From positions 1 to 14,124 of the forward strand of contig CAZMLC010000070.1 of assembly GCA_964567125.1 (NCBI GenBank): DNA of 14,124 bases. The letters run 5' to 3'. Positions within the stretch are counted from its first letter, which is position 1. Each line of letters begins with the position of its first letter. The DNA is from CAZMLC01 sp964567125 (GTDB taxonomy: Bacteria; Verrucomicrobiota; Kiritimatiellia; RFP12; UBA1067). The position numbers and the translations under genes were made by a program. Below the pieces are notes generated by a model, which saw only the letters and a program-made list of their open reading frames with translations, searched no databases and was not told the origin of the DNA. Below are positions 1-7,444 of this stretch, in pieces.

Positions 1-1
1 T

Positions 2-754
2 TCAGAGCCGACTATTTTGCAGCTGCTGGATATGATTCGTCCGAGCGTGAGCCAGCTGACGGTCTTGGCGCCGGTCATCTATGTGCAACGCCAGAACGGC
101 GCAATCGAAGAAGATGTACGGTTTAAGGTCAATATGCTGCGCATGTTTGCCGCGTTTCATCGCTTGCGCTTTGTGCCGGTTGTCGATGCGTCGTTCTATT
201 CCGAGGTGGATGTGGATTCGCTGGTGCAGATTATCCAGACCTACAATCTGTCGGCCTTGTGTCTCTGTACGCGGAGTAAACCGGCGGAGACGTGGTTCCG
301 CAAAATGACGGAGGCGTTGGAGAATACGACGGCAACGTTGTTTGTCGTTTCTTCGCAAAGCGCATTCTGGACTGCGGATGAACGCCGTTTTGCCGCTGCG
401 CAGAATTCGGGACAGCGCTTTGATTTCTCACTGCAACAGATTGAACGGGGCAGCGTGGTATTCGCGCCGTACCGTTCGCAATGGAGTGATTTGGAGGCCA
501 AGGCCTTTACAACGAATGGCATTCCGCCGGCGATCCATTTTGACGATCAGGCCGAGATCGCGCGTTTTTCATCGGAGCCGAATGTTCCGGCCCTCATGAC
601 GCCGCGCATCTATGTCTTCCCGTCGCACGGACCGCTCCAGACGGTGACGCATGAACCCGTAAGTTTAACGCCGCCTAAAGAGGTGGCCCCCCTGACAAAG
701 CCGCGCGACCGGGTTCAGCGGATCCTCACGAATGCGGTTGAGTCAGTGCGATAA
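2..754 (+). CDS. C-terminal part of unidentified protein (5' end outside window)
   Basis: The reading frame is open to the left edge, so this is the last ~250 residues of a longer protein whose true start is not visible; a TTG at 17 is an in-frame codon but has no reason to be the start. I do not recognise the family. The first ~120 residues alternate hydrophobic beta-like stretches (QLTVLAPVIYV, RFVPVVDAS, LSALCLC, ATLFVVSS) with amphipathic helices, a pattern compatible with an alpha/beta or TIM-barrel fold such as GH18-like or other polysaccharide-acting enzymes, but no catalytic motif is clear. The last ~50 residues are Pro/Thr/Lys-rich and look unstructured. No membrane segment is visible in this part. 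Its stop lies 3 bases before the MBOAT gene, so the two are very likely co-transcribed and translationally coupled, which suggests a role in the same polysaccharide pathway. Confident as a gene, not as a function. Confidence 0.8.
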   Translation, partial: SEPTILQLLDMIRPSVSQLTVLAPVIYVQRQNGAIEEDVRFKVNMLRMFAAFHRLRFVPVVDASFYSEVDVDSLVQIIQTYNLSALCLCTRSKPAETWFRKMTEALENTTATLFVVSSQSAFWTADERRFAAAQNSGQRFDFSLQQIERGSVVFAPYRSQWSDLEAKAFTTNGIPPAIHFDDQAEIARFSSEPNVPALMTPRIYVFPSHGPLQTVTHEPVSLTPPKEVAPLTKPRDRVQRILTNAVESVR

Positions 755-757
755 ACT

Positions 758-2233
758 ATGCTGTTCCCAACGTTTAGTTTTGCCGTTTTCTTCATCACCG
801 TGTTTTATCTGCACTGGTGGTTGGTTGGCTTTCCGCGGCTGCGTAAATGGCTGCTGCTTTTTGGAAGCCTTTTCTTTTATGGGTTCTGGAGCTGGAAGTT
901 TGCCGGGATGCTCGTTGCCTCTGCGGTGCTTAACCACCTGGCGGCCGCGTATTTGGGGCGGTCAGCGGATGCGCGCGCCCGGAAGCGGATGATGATTTTC
1001 GCCGTTGTGGCAAACTTATCGACGTTGGGCTTTTTTAAATACACGCGCTTCCTGACGGTCGATATTTTCCTGCCGCTGATCCGTCCCTTCTTCGTCTGGA
1101 CCGGACATGCTGACCTGCTGATTGAGGGGGTTGACGTGGTGCTCCCGCTGATCGACGAAATTGTTCTGCCGGTCGGCATTTCGTTCTTCACGTTTCAAGC
1201 CATGAGTTACGTGCTGGATGTCTACTGGCGTAAGATCCCGCCTGCGCGGAGCACGCTCGATTTCGCCAACTATCTGGCCTTTTTCCCGCAGCTCGTCGCC
1301 GGACCGATTGTGCGCGCTTCCGATTTGTTGCCGCAGATGGAGGTCATGCCGACGCGTCAGGTTTCCCTCCAGGCGCCGCGCGCGGTGACCTTGATTCTGG
1401 TGGGACTCTTCAAGAAAATGATTGTGGCGAATTGGCTCTCGGCGCACCTTGCGGATCCCGTCTTTGCCAATCCGGCCGCCTATTCGGGGTGGGATATCCT
1501 GCTCGGCGTGTATGGCTATACGCTGCAGATTTACTGCGATTTTTCCGCCTATTCCGATATCGCTATCGGTGCGGCGTTGCTCATGGGTTATCATTTCCCC
1601 ATCAATTTCAATGCGCCGTATTTTTCGGTGACGTTGCAGGATTTCTGGCGGCGCTGGCACATTTCCCTTTCGACCTGGTTGCGCGACTATCTCTACATCC
1701 CGCTGGGCGGATCGCGGTGCGGCGTTTGGCGCACGCGCGTCAACCTGTTTCTGACCTTTCTGCTGGGTGGCTTGTGGCATGGCGCGGGATGGACCTTTAT
1801 TTTGTGGGGGGCTTTCCACGGCGTCTACCTCTCGCTGGAACGGATGGTTCGCGCGCTGTTCGGATTGCCGGAGAAACCGTCTGCGGCAACGGTCTGGCCG
1901 CTGGCGATTGCGGGCCGGATCTGGATTTTCCATGTGGTGGCCTTCTCGTGGATTCTTTTTCGCTCGCAAGATATGGAAACAGTGCGTACAATCTTGTCTG
2001 GTTTGATGGGGTGTGGCCGCGCTGCGAGTCAGCTGATTTCGGCGCAAGCGGTCACGATGTTGCTGGTCGGGTATGGCATTCAGTGGGTTGATGGTGATCG
2101 GCTATGCAGGTTCTGGGAGAAAAGTGCGCGGATTCCGGTTGCCGTGTTGGCGGTGCTGGCGGCCTTTTTGCTGGTCGTGATCCTGGCCTTGGCGCCGCAG
2201 GGTGTCATGCCCTTTATCTATTTCCAATTTTGA
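758..2233 (+). CDS. MBOAT-family O-acyltransferase, AlgI-like
   Basis: Multi-pass inner-membrane protein of 491 residues, the usual size for AlgI/PatA/DltB-type MBOAT acyltransferases, with about 11-12 hydrophobic segments along the whole length. Family hallmarks are plain: FFPQLVAGPIVR near residue 170, CDFSAYSDIAIG near 260, the NFNAPY stretch, then DFWRRWHISLS with His301 and GGLWHGAGWTF with His341, the histidine known in this family as catalytic. Members move acyl (usually acetyl) groups across the inner membrane for transfer to an extracellular polymer, commonly with a periplasmic SGNH partner such as AlgJ/AlgX; such a protein follows two genes later. ATG at 758 begins a hydrophobic N-terminus typical of the family. 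There is no good Shine-Dalgarno site, and the preceding stop is only 3 bases upstream, so coupled translation is likely. The acceptor polymer cannot be read from the sequence. Confidence 0.95.
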   Translation: MLFPTFSFAVFFITVFYLHWWLVGFPRLRKWLLLFGSLFFYGFWSWKFAGMLVASAVLNHLAAAYLGRSADARARKRMMIFAVVANLSTLGFFKYTRFLTVDIFLPLIRPFFVWTGHADLLIEGVDVVLPLIDEIVLPVGISFFTFQAMSYVLDVYWRKIPPARSTLDFANYLAFFPQLVAGPIVRASDLLPQMEVMPTRQVSLQAPRAVTLILVGLFKKMIVANWLSAHLADPVFANPAAYSGWDILLGVYGYTLQIYCDFSAYSDIAIGAALLMGYHFPINFNAPYFSVTLQDFWRRWHISLSTWLRDYLYIPLGGSRCGVWRTRVNLFLTFLLGGLWHGAGWTFILWGAFHGVYLSLERMVRALFGLPEKPSAATVWPLAIAGRIWIFHVVAFSWILFRSQDMETVRTILSGLMGCGRAASQLISAQAVTMLLVGYGIQWVDGDRLCRFWEKSARIPVAVLAVLAAFLLVVILALAPQGVMPFIYFQF

Positions 2234-2234
2234 T

Positions 2235-2241
2235 GGGGAGG
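2235..2241 (+). promoter_or_regulatory. Shine-Dalgarno site GGGGAGG that decides the start of the small membrane protein
   Basis: This strong purine-rich site sits one base before an ATG at 2243 but ten bases before an in-frame GTG at 2252. One base is too close for initiation, so GTG 2252 is the better start. Confidence 0.6.
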
Positions 2242-2251
2242 AATGCACGTT

Positions 2252-2521
2252 GTGAAGAGAAGTGAACAGACGCATGAGCATCCGCACTGGCGCGCAACGC
2301 TGTGCGCTGTTTTTCTCTTTTATTGTGTGGCATTCCTGCTCGACGCCCCCTGGTTGCACGAAGGGGCAAAATTGCTTCCCCATGGTGATGTTCAAGAGTT
2401 TTTTGTACGGATCAGTCAGCCGTTCAAAACGGTCTCCGAACGGGTGTACGCGGATCGTGTGCGCCGTTCCTTGGAGACCTCACTCGGTGCCTGGTTGAAC
2501 GACGAAAATAAACAACGTTAA
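2252..2521 (+). CDS. Small single-pass membrane protein, probable partner of the SGNH hydrolase
   Basis: Protein of 89 residues from GTG 2252 (92 from the ATG at 2243, which is too close to the ribosome site). A short polar, basic and His-rich N-terminus is followed by one hydrophobic segment (about residues 15-32, LCAVFLFYCVAFLLDAPW) and then a charged amphipathic part (EFFVRISQPFKTVSERVY) predicted to lie in the periplasm. It sits between the MBOAT and SGNH genes with gaps of about 18 bases on each side. From memory, single-chain DUF459/SGNH proteins often begin with a membrane anchor and a similar short helical stretch before the hydrolase domain, so this may be that anchor encoded separately; this is inference from layout and pattern. 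An unrelated small subunit of an acetylation complex is also possible. Confidence 0.75.
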   Translation: MKRSEQTHEHPHWRATLCAVFLFYCVAFLLDAPWLHEGAKLLPHGDVQEFFVRISQPFKTVSERVYADRVRRSLETSLGAWLNDENKQR

Positions 2522-2539
2522 TGAAAGGAGTCGCAGCGT

Positions 2540-3313
2540 ATGAAGCAGCTCGCATGTATGTGTCTGGTTGGTTTACTCGGTGTCGGAAGTGTACAGGCCC
2601 AATTGATTGGCTCAACGACGATGGCGGATCGCAAGCTGTTGGCGGGATTGGCTGAGATCACGCCTATTCCTGCTGCGGAACAGACGCCTGTGCTGATGAT
2701 CGGCGATTCCATGATGCGGCTTTTAGGGAGCGCGATGGAAAAGGAGCTTGCGCAGAAGCAGGGGATTGTGGCATCTTCTTTCTCATCCATCGGAACAGGA
2801 TTGGCGCGGTTGGATGCGTTCGACTGGATGCAGAAGATGACCGAGCTGCTGGTGGAACGAAAACCGCTGGTTGTCGTCGTATCGTTGGGAGCCAATGATC
2901 GACAGGTGATCGTGAGTGGCGATGGGTCGAAATTGCTGGTGGGTTCTAAGGAGTGGGAATCCGAGTACGCGCGGCGGGTAACGCAGTTCATGGATGTGCT
3001 GCAGGGTGGTGGTGTCAAGCATGTGATCTGGCTCACACTGCCCGATATGAAGGATCCGGGGCAGCAGGCTTACGCGGTTCGTCTGAACAAGATATTCGCG
3101 GATATGGCGGCAACGCATGCGCAGGTCAAGGTGTTTGAGACCGCACCGGTGCTGGCTGCAAAGACAGGCCGTTTTGTTTCCTATGTCATGGGGTCTGATG
3201 GTGCGATCGTTACGGTTCGCGACCCGGACGGTGTGCACCTGAGTACGGATGGCGCACGGCGTTTAGCTCAGGCTCTGGTGCTCACGTATTGGAAAACGGA
3301 AAAAGCGCGCTAA
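2540..3313 (+). CDS. Periplasmic SGNH hydrolase-type protein (DUF459-like), probable polysaccharide O-acetyl transfer/esterase partner
   Basis: 257 residues with a clear Sec signal peptide (MKQLACMCLVGLLGVGSVQA, cleavage before Gln-Leu-Ile). The SGNH blocks are intact: VLMIGDSMMR with the candidate nucleophile Ser57, SLGANDRQV with Asn119 (block III), and DPDGVHLSTDGAR with Asp230 and His233 (block V). The order and spacing match the DUF459 branch of the SGNH/GDSL superfamily. With an MBOAT protein two genes upstream, it most likely acts in the periplasm on an acylated polymer, either completing acetyl transfer as AlgJ/AlgX do or removing acetyl groups as an esterase; the sequence does not separate these. 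ATG 2540 has AAAGGAG at 2524-2530, nine bases upstream. All catalytic positions are present, in contrast to the degenerate enzymes further downstream in the operon. Confidence 0.9.
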   Translation: MKQLACMCLVGLLGVGSVQAQLIGSTTMADRKLLAGLAEITPIPAAEQTPVLMIGDSMMRLLGSAMEKELAQKQGIVASSFSSIGTGLARLDAFDWMQKMTELLVERKPLVVVVSLGANDRQVIVSGDGSKLLVGSKEWESEYARRVTQFMDVLQGGGVKHVIWLTLPDMKDPGQQAYAVRLNKIFADMAATHAQVKVFETAPVLAAKTGRFVSYVMGSDGAIVTVRDPDGVHLSTDGARRLAQALVLTYWKTEKAR

Positions 3314-3337
3314 TTTTTTAGGAAAAAAAGAAACAGG

Positions 3338-6300
3338 ATGTATCGGCGAACCTCAATCATTATTTTTGTGCTTTCCAACGCAATTCTTTTTGCGCAAGAG
3401 CCTGCTGTCAGCGGGGGTGATGCCCCGGTTATTGGTCAACGCTTTGGCCTGCCGCTGACAGCGGAACAGCGCTCTGCGCTGATGGAGGAGATGAATGCGT
3501 CGGGCGACAAAAACGTCTCCTTGTCCAACGCGTTGCTCTATAAAGGGTTGGCTCTTTTCAACGAAAAAGAGTATGCGCTGTGCGTGCCGTATCTGGAAGA
3601 GGCTCTGACGTTGGATCCAACGATGGCGTCCGGATGGGAAGGTCTCGGCTGGGCCTATGTGCGTCTGGGCGAAACGGAGATGGCGCGAACGCTGTGGAAG
3701 CGGATGTTGCAGTTGATGCCCGACCGCACGATGCCGCACAACCTTCTGGCGCAGTTGGCCATTATGGACCAGGACTGGTCGCAGGCCGACACCATGTTCC
3801 GTAAATCGTTGAACATCGATCCTGCGCAGCCTGAAGTCCGTTTATGGTTTTCGCAGAATCTTATGCGCATCGGTAATTATCGCGAAGCCGAACGTATTGT
3901 ACGGGCTCTGTTGCGCGATGATCCGGGGCGTTTTGATATCAAGATTTTGCTGGCGCGGATGCTGGCGTACCAGCAGGAGTTTGACGAGGCGGCTGAATTG
4001 TGGCGCGATATCGTCAAGGAACTGCCGGATAATCCGGGCCTCCTGATGGATGCCGCGACGGTCGAGTTGCAGGTCGGTGAAATTCAACGCGCGGATGAAA
4101 TCTGCCAGCAGGTGCTGCAGCTCGAGCCAAAAAATACGCGTGCGCTGATGCTGCGCGCCGACTTGGCCGATATCAGCGATATGGCCGACTTAACGATCTC
4201 ACGCTTGCAGGAGCTGATCGAAATTGTACCGGATATGAAGACCAAGGCTGCGCTGCGTGTCCGCTTAGCCACGCGGTGTCGCGCATTGAATGAGCGCAAG
4301 GTGGACGATCCTCCTTATCGCGATTCCTACATCATTGAACAGCATGAAAAGGCCATTGAGGAAGATCCTGAATGCGTGGCGCATTACCTGACGTACGCGG
4401 ATATCTGTGTCTTCAAGCAGGAATTTACCAAAGCGCGCGAGTTGGCGACCAAGGTGTTGGAACAATTTAACCGGCACAACGTCCATGCCAAAGATGTCCT
4501 CTTTGCCGCTGAAATCGGGCTGAGGAATTTCGATCGCGCGGATCAAATCCTTGCGGACCGTTATGGCAATTTTGAAAAGAACAATGCGAATCGCTTCTAC
4601 AAAAAGGCCCAGCTTCTGGTGGCACGCGGTGAGTTGGAGCAGGCGCTGCATCAATTGGATAATCTGGAGGCGTGTGCGTCCAAGGGCTGCGTCTTCACCT
4701 TGCTGTATCATCAGCTGACCGAGAGCGATTGGATGCCCATGACCTCTGTCCGGCGGTTGCATGAACACCTCTCCGCATTGAAGCAAGAGGGTTTTGAATT
4801 GATCTCGCCGGCCGATATTCCGAAGGTCTTGAACCAGACGATGACGCAGACGAATACGGTGAGCGCAGGAGTGCCTGATTCCCTGCCGTTGCCGGCCCGG
4901 ATCGTGGATAGCATCTGGTATTCATTTACCGGCGAGCGGCGGAAGCACAATGTGGAGATCAAACCCGAAGCCTCGGTGATATCCGTTCCTAAAAAATATA
5001 TCGCCGTCACGTTTGACGGGGGTTCGCGCTCGGCCTTAAAACTGGGACTTTCCGTGGCCGAAGAATTCAACGTCCCCTTTGGCATGTTTATCAGCACCAT
5101 GGACTCCGCAGACTATGCGCCGAACCAGGCCTCGTGGCGTGAAATCAAGGAGTATGCGCAGAGCGGATGCTGGTTGTTCGGAAGCAACCTCGAGGATGCG
5201 CATGAACTGCTACCTGTCAATGGCGGCGGCCCTGTGACCAACCTGGTCCGGGCTCTGCCGAATCGGCTCTGGGTGGCTGAGAAAAATCGCTTGGAGTCAA
5301 TGAACGAATGGGACAAGCGCATGCGCAAAAACTTCCGTCTCAGCCGCGCCAAATTGCGTGAGAAATTGCTGGAAGATGATGCTCCGGTCCCCATGGTGGC
5401 GTATCCGTTCGGCGATGTTGGACAGGAGGATCTCTGCAACATCAGTTCGCTGCGCAACGTGACGCAAAGCATCATGTCTGAGGCAAGCCGCAACTATCAG
5501 GTCGGGTTTATCGACAGCGCGAATGGCTATTCCTGCGCGGGTGATGATCCGATGCTGCTCAGCCGGTATGAACCGCAATGGTTTGATGAAGGGGCGGACA
5601 TCGTGCGTCAGGTCTATCTCAGCCATCCGCTGATCCTCGCACGCTTGATGCGTATTTCAATTGCGCAGCGTCAGAACAAGCCGCATCTGGCCAAAGAGAT
5701 GGTCGCGTTGCTGAAACGCGATGGCTATCCTCCTGATTTGTGCCGCGAACTGGAGGTTGAGACCGTAGCCCACTTTACGCGGCGGCCGATCCGGAAAGAA
5801 CGTCCTCTGGTGTTGCGGAATCCGGAATCGACGGAAATTGCCTTGGCGGACAATCAAAAGGAGGGCGAAAAGGCGAAACCGCAAGAGCGGTCCGCCATGC
5901 CGCACGGTGCCCAGGATACCTATTCCGCGGATCAGCGCGCGATGGGGGCTTCCAATTCGGGCAGCATGTCTGACCGCCAAAAAAGTGTGGTTGTCGAAGA
6001 GGAGGATCGTCCCTGGTTTGATCTCGATGATCCCTATCTGGGCGCGGAGGTCTGGGATACCAAGGCCAATGGTGAGTTCTCACAGACGCGTTACGGATTC
6101 ATGGGCGGCTTAAAGGCGAATCAGCGCTCCACGTTCGGCATCGAATTCTTCGAGACGCGGATCAAGCAGGATATGGTCTTGACGACGAAGAACAGGAATT
6201 ATAACACCGGTGCGCCTGTTTCGTACACGAACCAGGTAAATGACAGTCGGAATGCAACCTATTACGCCACGCGTCAGGATATACGCGGTCGCTTCACGCA

Positions 6301-7045
6301 TACCTTTGACTCGGGCGCATTGCTGGCCGCTTCATTGGGGCAGGCGAGCATGTCTTTTGAGCGTGAGCGCAGTACGGATCTTCATCTCAGAGATTCACTG
6401 GATGGATATGGAACCTTTGAACGACTGCCGGCGGATGACACGTCGAAGGATTTCATCGTCGGTGACCTCGGCTTCATCTTCTATCCGTTGGAAACGTTGA
6501 TGCTGCGAACCTATTATATCCACGACCTGGTGACTTCCGCGTATGACTTCCAGTTTTATGACTCGGTCGGCTTCAATGCGAAGTGGATGTTCACGGATTC
6601 CTGGCACGTTGGTTTCGGCGGTCAATATTGGATTTACGACGATGGCAACTCAATGGGACTGGGCCAGATCGATTCGTTCTGGAATGTTGTGCCTGACATG
6701 GGTGTCTGGATGGGCTTAGAAGGTATGATTGTCACATCGGCGAAAGATAATCATTACTACTGGACACCGTATTGGGATGAACGCCTTAATTATGTGTTGC
6801 GCTATCGGATGGATTACGATAAGGTGTTCCTGAATTTTGATGCGATTGTCGGTTTGCAACGCGAGTTGGCGAGGTCGAATTCAACGCTGGCCACAGGGCA
6901 GGATTGGGAGCCTGGATTCGGATTCGCAAGTTCCTACAATCGCCGATTCTGGACGTCGTTTGATCTTTATTTAGAGCTGAGGACCATGTTCTTACATTCG
7001 TATTCGGATCATAGCATCCGCGCGGGTGGTATGTACACGTTCTAG
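3338..7045 (+). CDS. TPR / polysaccharide-deacetylase-like / outer-membrane beta-barrel fusion (PgaA-PgaB-like exporter)
   Basis: 1235 residues. A signal peptide (about residues 1-19, ending in ILFA before QEPA) leads to at least seven or eight TPR-type repeats over roughly 65-440 (for example YALCVPYLEEALTLDP, YREAERIVRALLRDDP). From about 450 the chain resembles the N-terminal domain of PgaB: LLYHQLTES, the SALKQEGFELISPAD stretch, VTFDGGSRS, then AYPFGD at 688-693 and LSRYEPQW. A low-complexity linker (about 825-890) is followed by ~340 residues rich in alternating aromatic/hydrophobic strands, ending MYTF with a terminal Phe, as in outer-membrane barrels. In the poly-N-acetylglucosamine system, PgaA supplies TPR and 16-strand porin and PgaB a separate deacetylase; here all are one chain. 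Two deacetylase metal ligands are missing: FDDG reads FDGG (Asp560 kept, Gly561) and the first His of HxxxxH is Asn617, with only His622 left. It probably guides and exports the polymer; deacetylation is doubtful. The ribosome site is weak. Confidence 0.88.
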   Translation: MYRRTSIIIFVLSNAILFAQEPAVSGGDAPVIGQRFGLPLTAEQRSALMEEMNASGDKNVSLSNALLYKGLALFNEKEYALCVPYLEEALTLDPTMASGWEGLGWAYVRLGETEMARTLWKRMLQLMPDRTMPHNLLAQLAIMDQDWSQADTMFRKSLNIDPAQPEVRLWFSQNLMRIGNYREAERIVRALLRDDPGRFDIKILLARMLAYQQEFDEAAELWRDIVKELPDNPGLLMDAATVELQVGEIQRADEICQQVLQLEPKNTRALMLRADLADISDMADLTISRLQELIEIVPDMKTKAALRVRLATRCRALNERKVDDPPYRDSYIIEQHEKAIEEDPECVAHYLTYADICVFKQEFTKARELATKVLEQFNRHNVHAKDVLFAAEIGLRNFDRADQILADRYGNFEKNNANRFYKKAQLLVARGELEQALHQLDNLEACASKGCVFTLLYHQLTESDWMPMTSVRRLHEHLSALKQEGFELISPADIPKVLNQTMTQTNTVSAGVPDSLPLPARIVDSIWYSFTGERRKHNVEIKPEASVISVPKKYIAVTFDGGSRSALKLGLSVAEEFNVPFGMFISTMDSADYAPNQASWREIKEYAQSGCWLFGSNLEDAHELLPVNGGGPVTNLVRALPNRLWVAEKNRLESMNEWDKRMRKNFRLSRAKLREKLLEDDAPVPMVAYPFGDVGQEDLCNISSLRNVTQSIMSEASRNYQVGFIDSANGYSCAGDDPMLLSRYEPQWFDEGADIVRQVYLSHPLILARLMRISIAQRQNKPHLAKEMVALLKRDGYPPDLCRELEVETVAHFTRRPIRKERPLVLRNPESTEIALADNQKEGEKAKPQERSAMPHGAQDTYSADQRAMGASNSGSMSDRQKSVVVEEEDRPWFDLDDPYLGAEVWDTKANGEFSQTRYGFMGGLKANQRSTFGIEFFETRIKQDMVLTTKNRNYNTGAPVSYTNQVNDSRNATYYATRQDIRGRFTHTFDSGALLAASLGQASMSFERERSTDLHLRDSLDGYGTFERLPADDTSKDFIVGDLGFIFYPLETLMLRTYYIHDLVTSAYDFQFYDSVGFNAKWMFTDSWHVGFGGQYWIYDDGNSMGLGQIDSFWNVVPDMGVWMGLEGMIVTSAKDNHYYWTPYWDERLNYVLRYRMDYDKVFLNFDAIVGLQRELARSNSTLATGQDWEPGFGFASSYNRRFWTSFDLYLELRTMFLHSYSDHSIRAGGMYTF

Positions 7046-7080
7046 GGGGCTTGAAGAATTGTAAAAAGTGGAGATGACTC

Positions 7081-7443
7081 ATGCAAAAAGTGGTTTTGAT
7101 TATTGACGATGAAGAATCCGTTCGCAGCTACTTGAGTGCTCTCGTTCAACGTTCCGGTTACGGTGTTGATACGGCTGGGTCTGCTAGTGAGGCGCTGGGT
7201 AAGATAGCCCAGACGACCTATAGTTTGATCATTGCAGATATTTGTTTGCCAGATGCGCTGAGTGTTCAAACGTGGACAGATCAGGTAACCGCTGCCGCGA
7301 AAGGTGTGCCGGTCGTGCTGATCTCCGGTGCACCATCAGAGGAATTAGAGAAGCTGGGACAGACGGGGAAGGTGCGCGCTTTCCTGAGCAAGCCGTTTGA
7401 ACTGGCGTTCATTCGAAATATCCTCAAGGAGATACTGGACTGA
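7081..7443 (+). CDS. Stand-alone CheY-like response regulator receiver protein
   Basis: 120 residues, just one receiver domain with no output domain. All key positions are there: acidic pair Asp9-Asp10 in VLIIDDEE, phospho-acceptor Asp53 in IIADICLPD, the switch Ser82 in VLISGAP, and Lys104 in FLSKPF. Such single-domain regulators act by binding a partner protein when phosphorylated rather than binding DNA. It starts 35 bases after the exporter gene, with a GGAG-type site just upstream, and its stop is one base before the start of the KaiC-like gene, so the KaiC-like or ExeA-like protein is the most likely partner. No kinase lies next to it on the same strand; the hybrid kinase at the end of the window on the opposite strand is a candidate phosphate donor, by proximity only. 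Confidence 0.93.
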   Translation: MQKVVLIIDDEESVRSYLSALVQRSGYGVDTAGSASEALGKIAQTTYSLIIADICLPDALSVQTWTDQVTAAAKGVPVVLISGAPSEELEKLGQTGKVRAFLSKPFELAFIRNILKEILD

Positions 7444-7444
7444 A

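Noticed and set aside
1016..2047. 343-codon open frame on the minus strand inside the MBOAT gene
   Set aside because: It lies wholly opposite a clear MBOAT gene, and its translation is rich in Arg, Gln, His and Pro with no domain or membrane pattern, as expected for an antisense shadow.
1432..2091. 219-codon + strand frame inside the MBOAT gene
   Set aside because: It is an alternative frame of a gene whose conserved motifs are in the other frame; the translation has no recognisable family.
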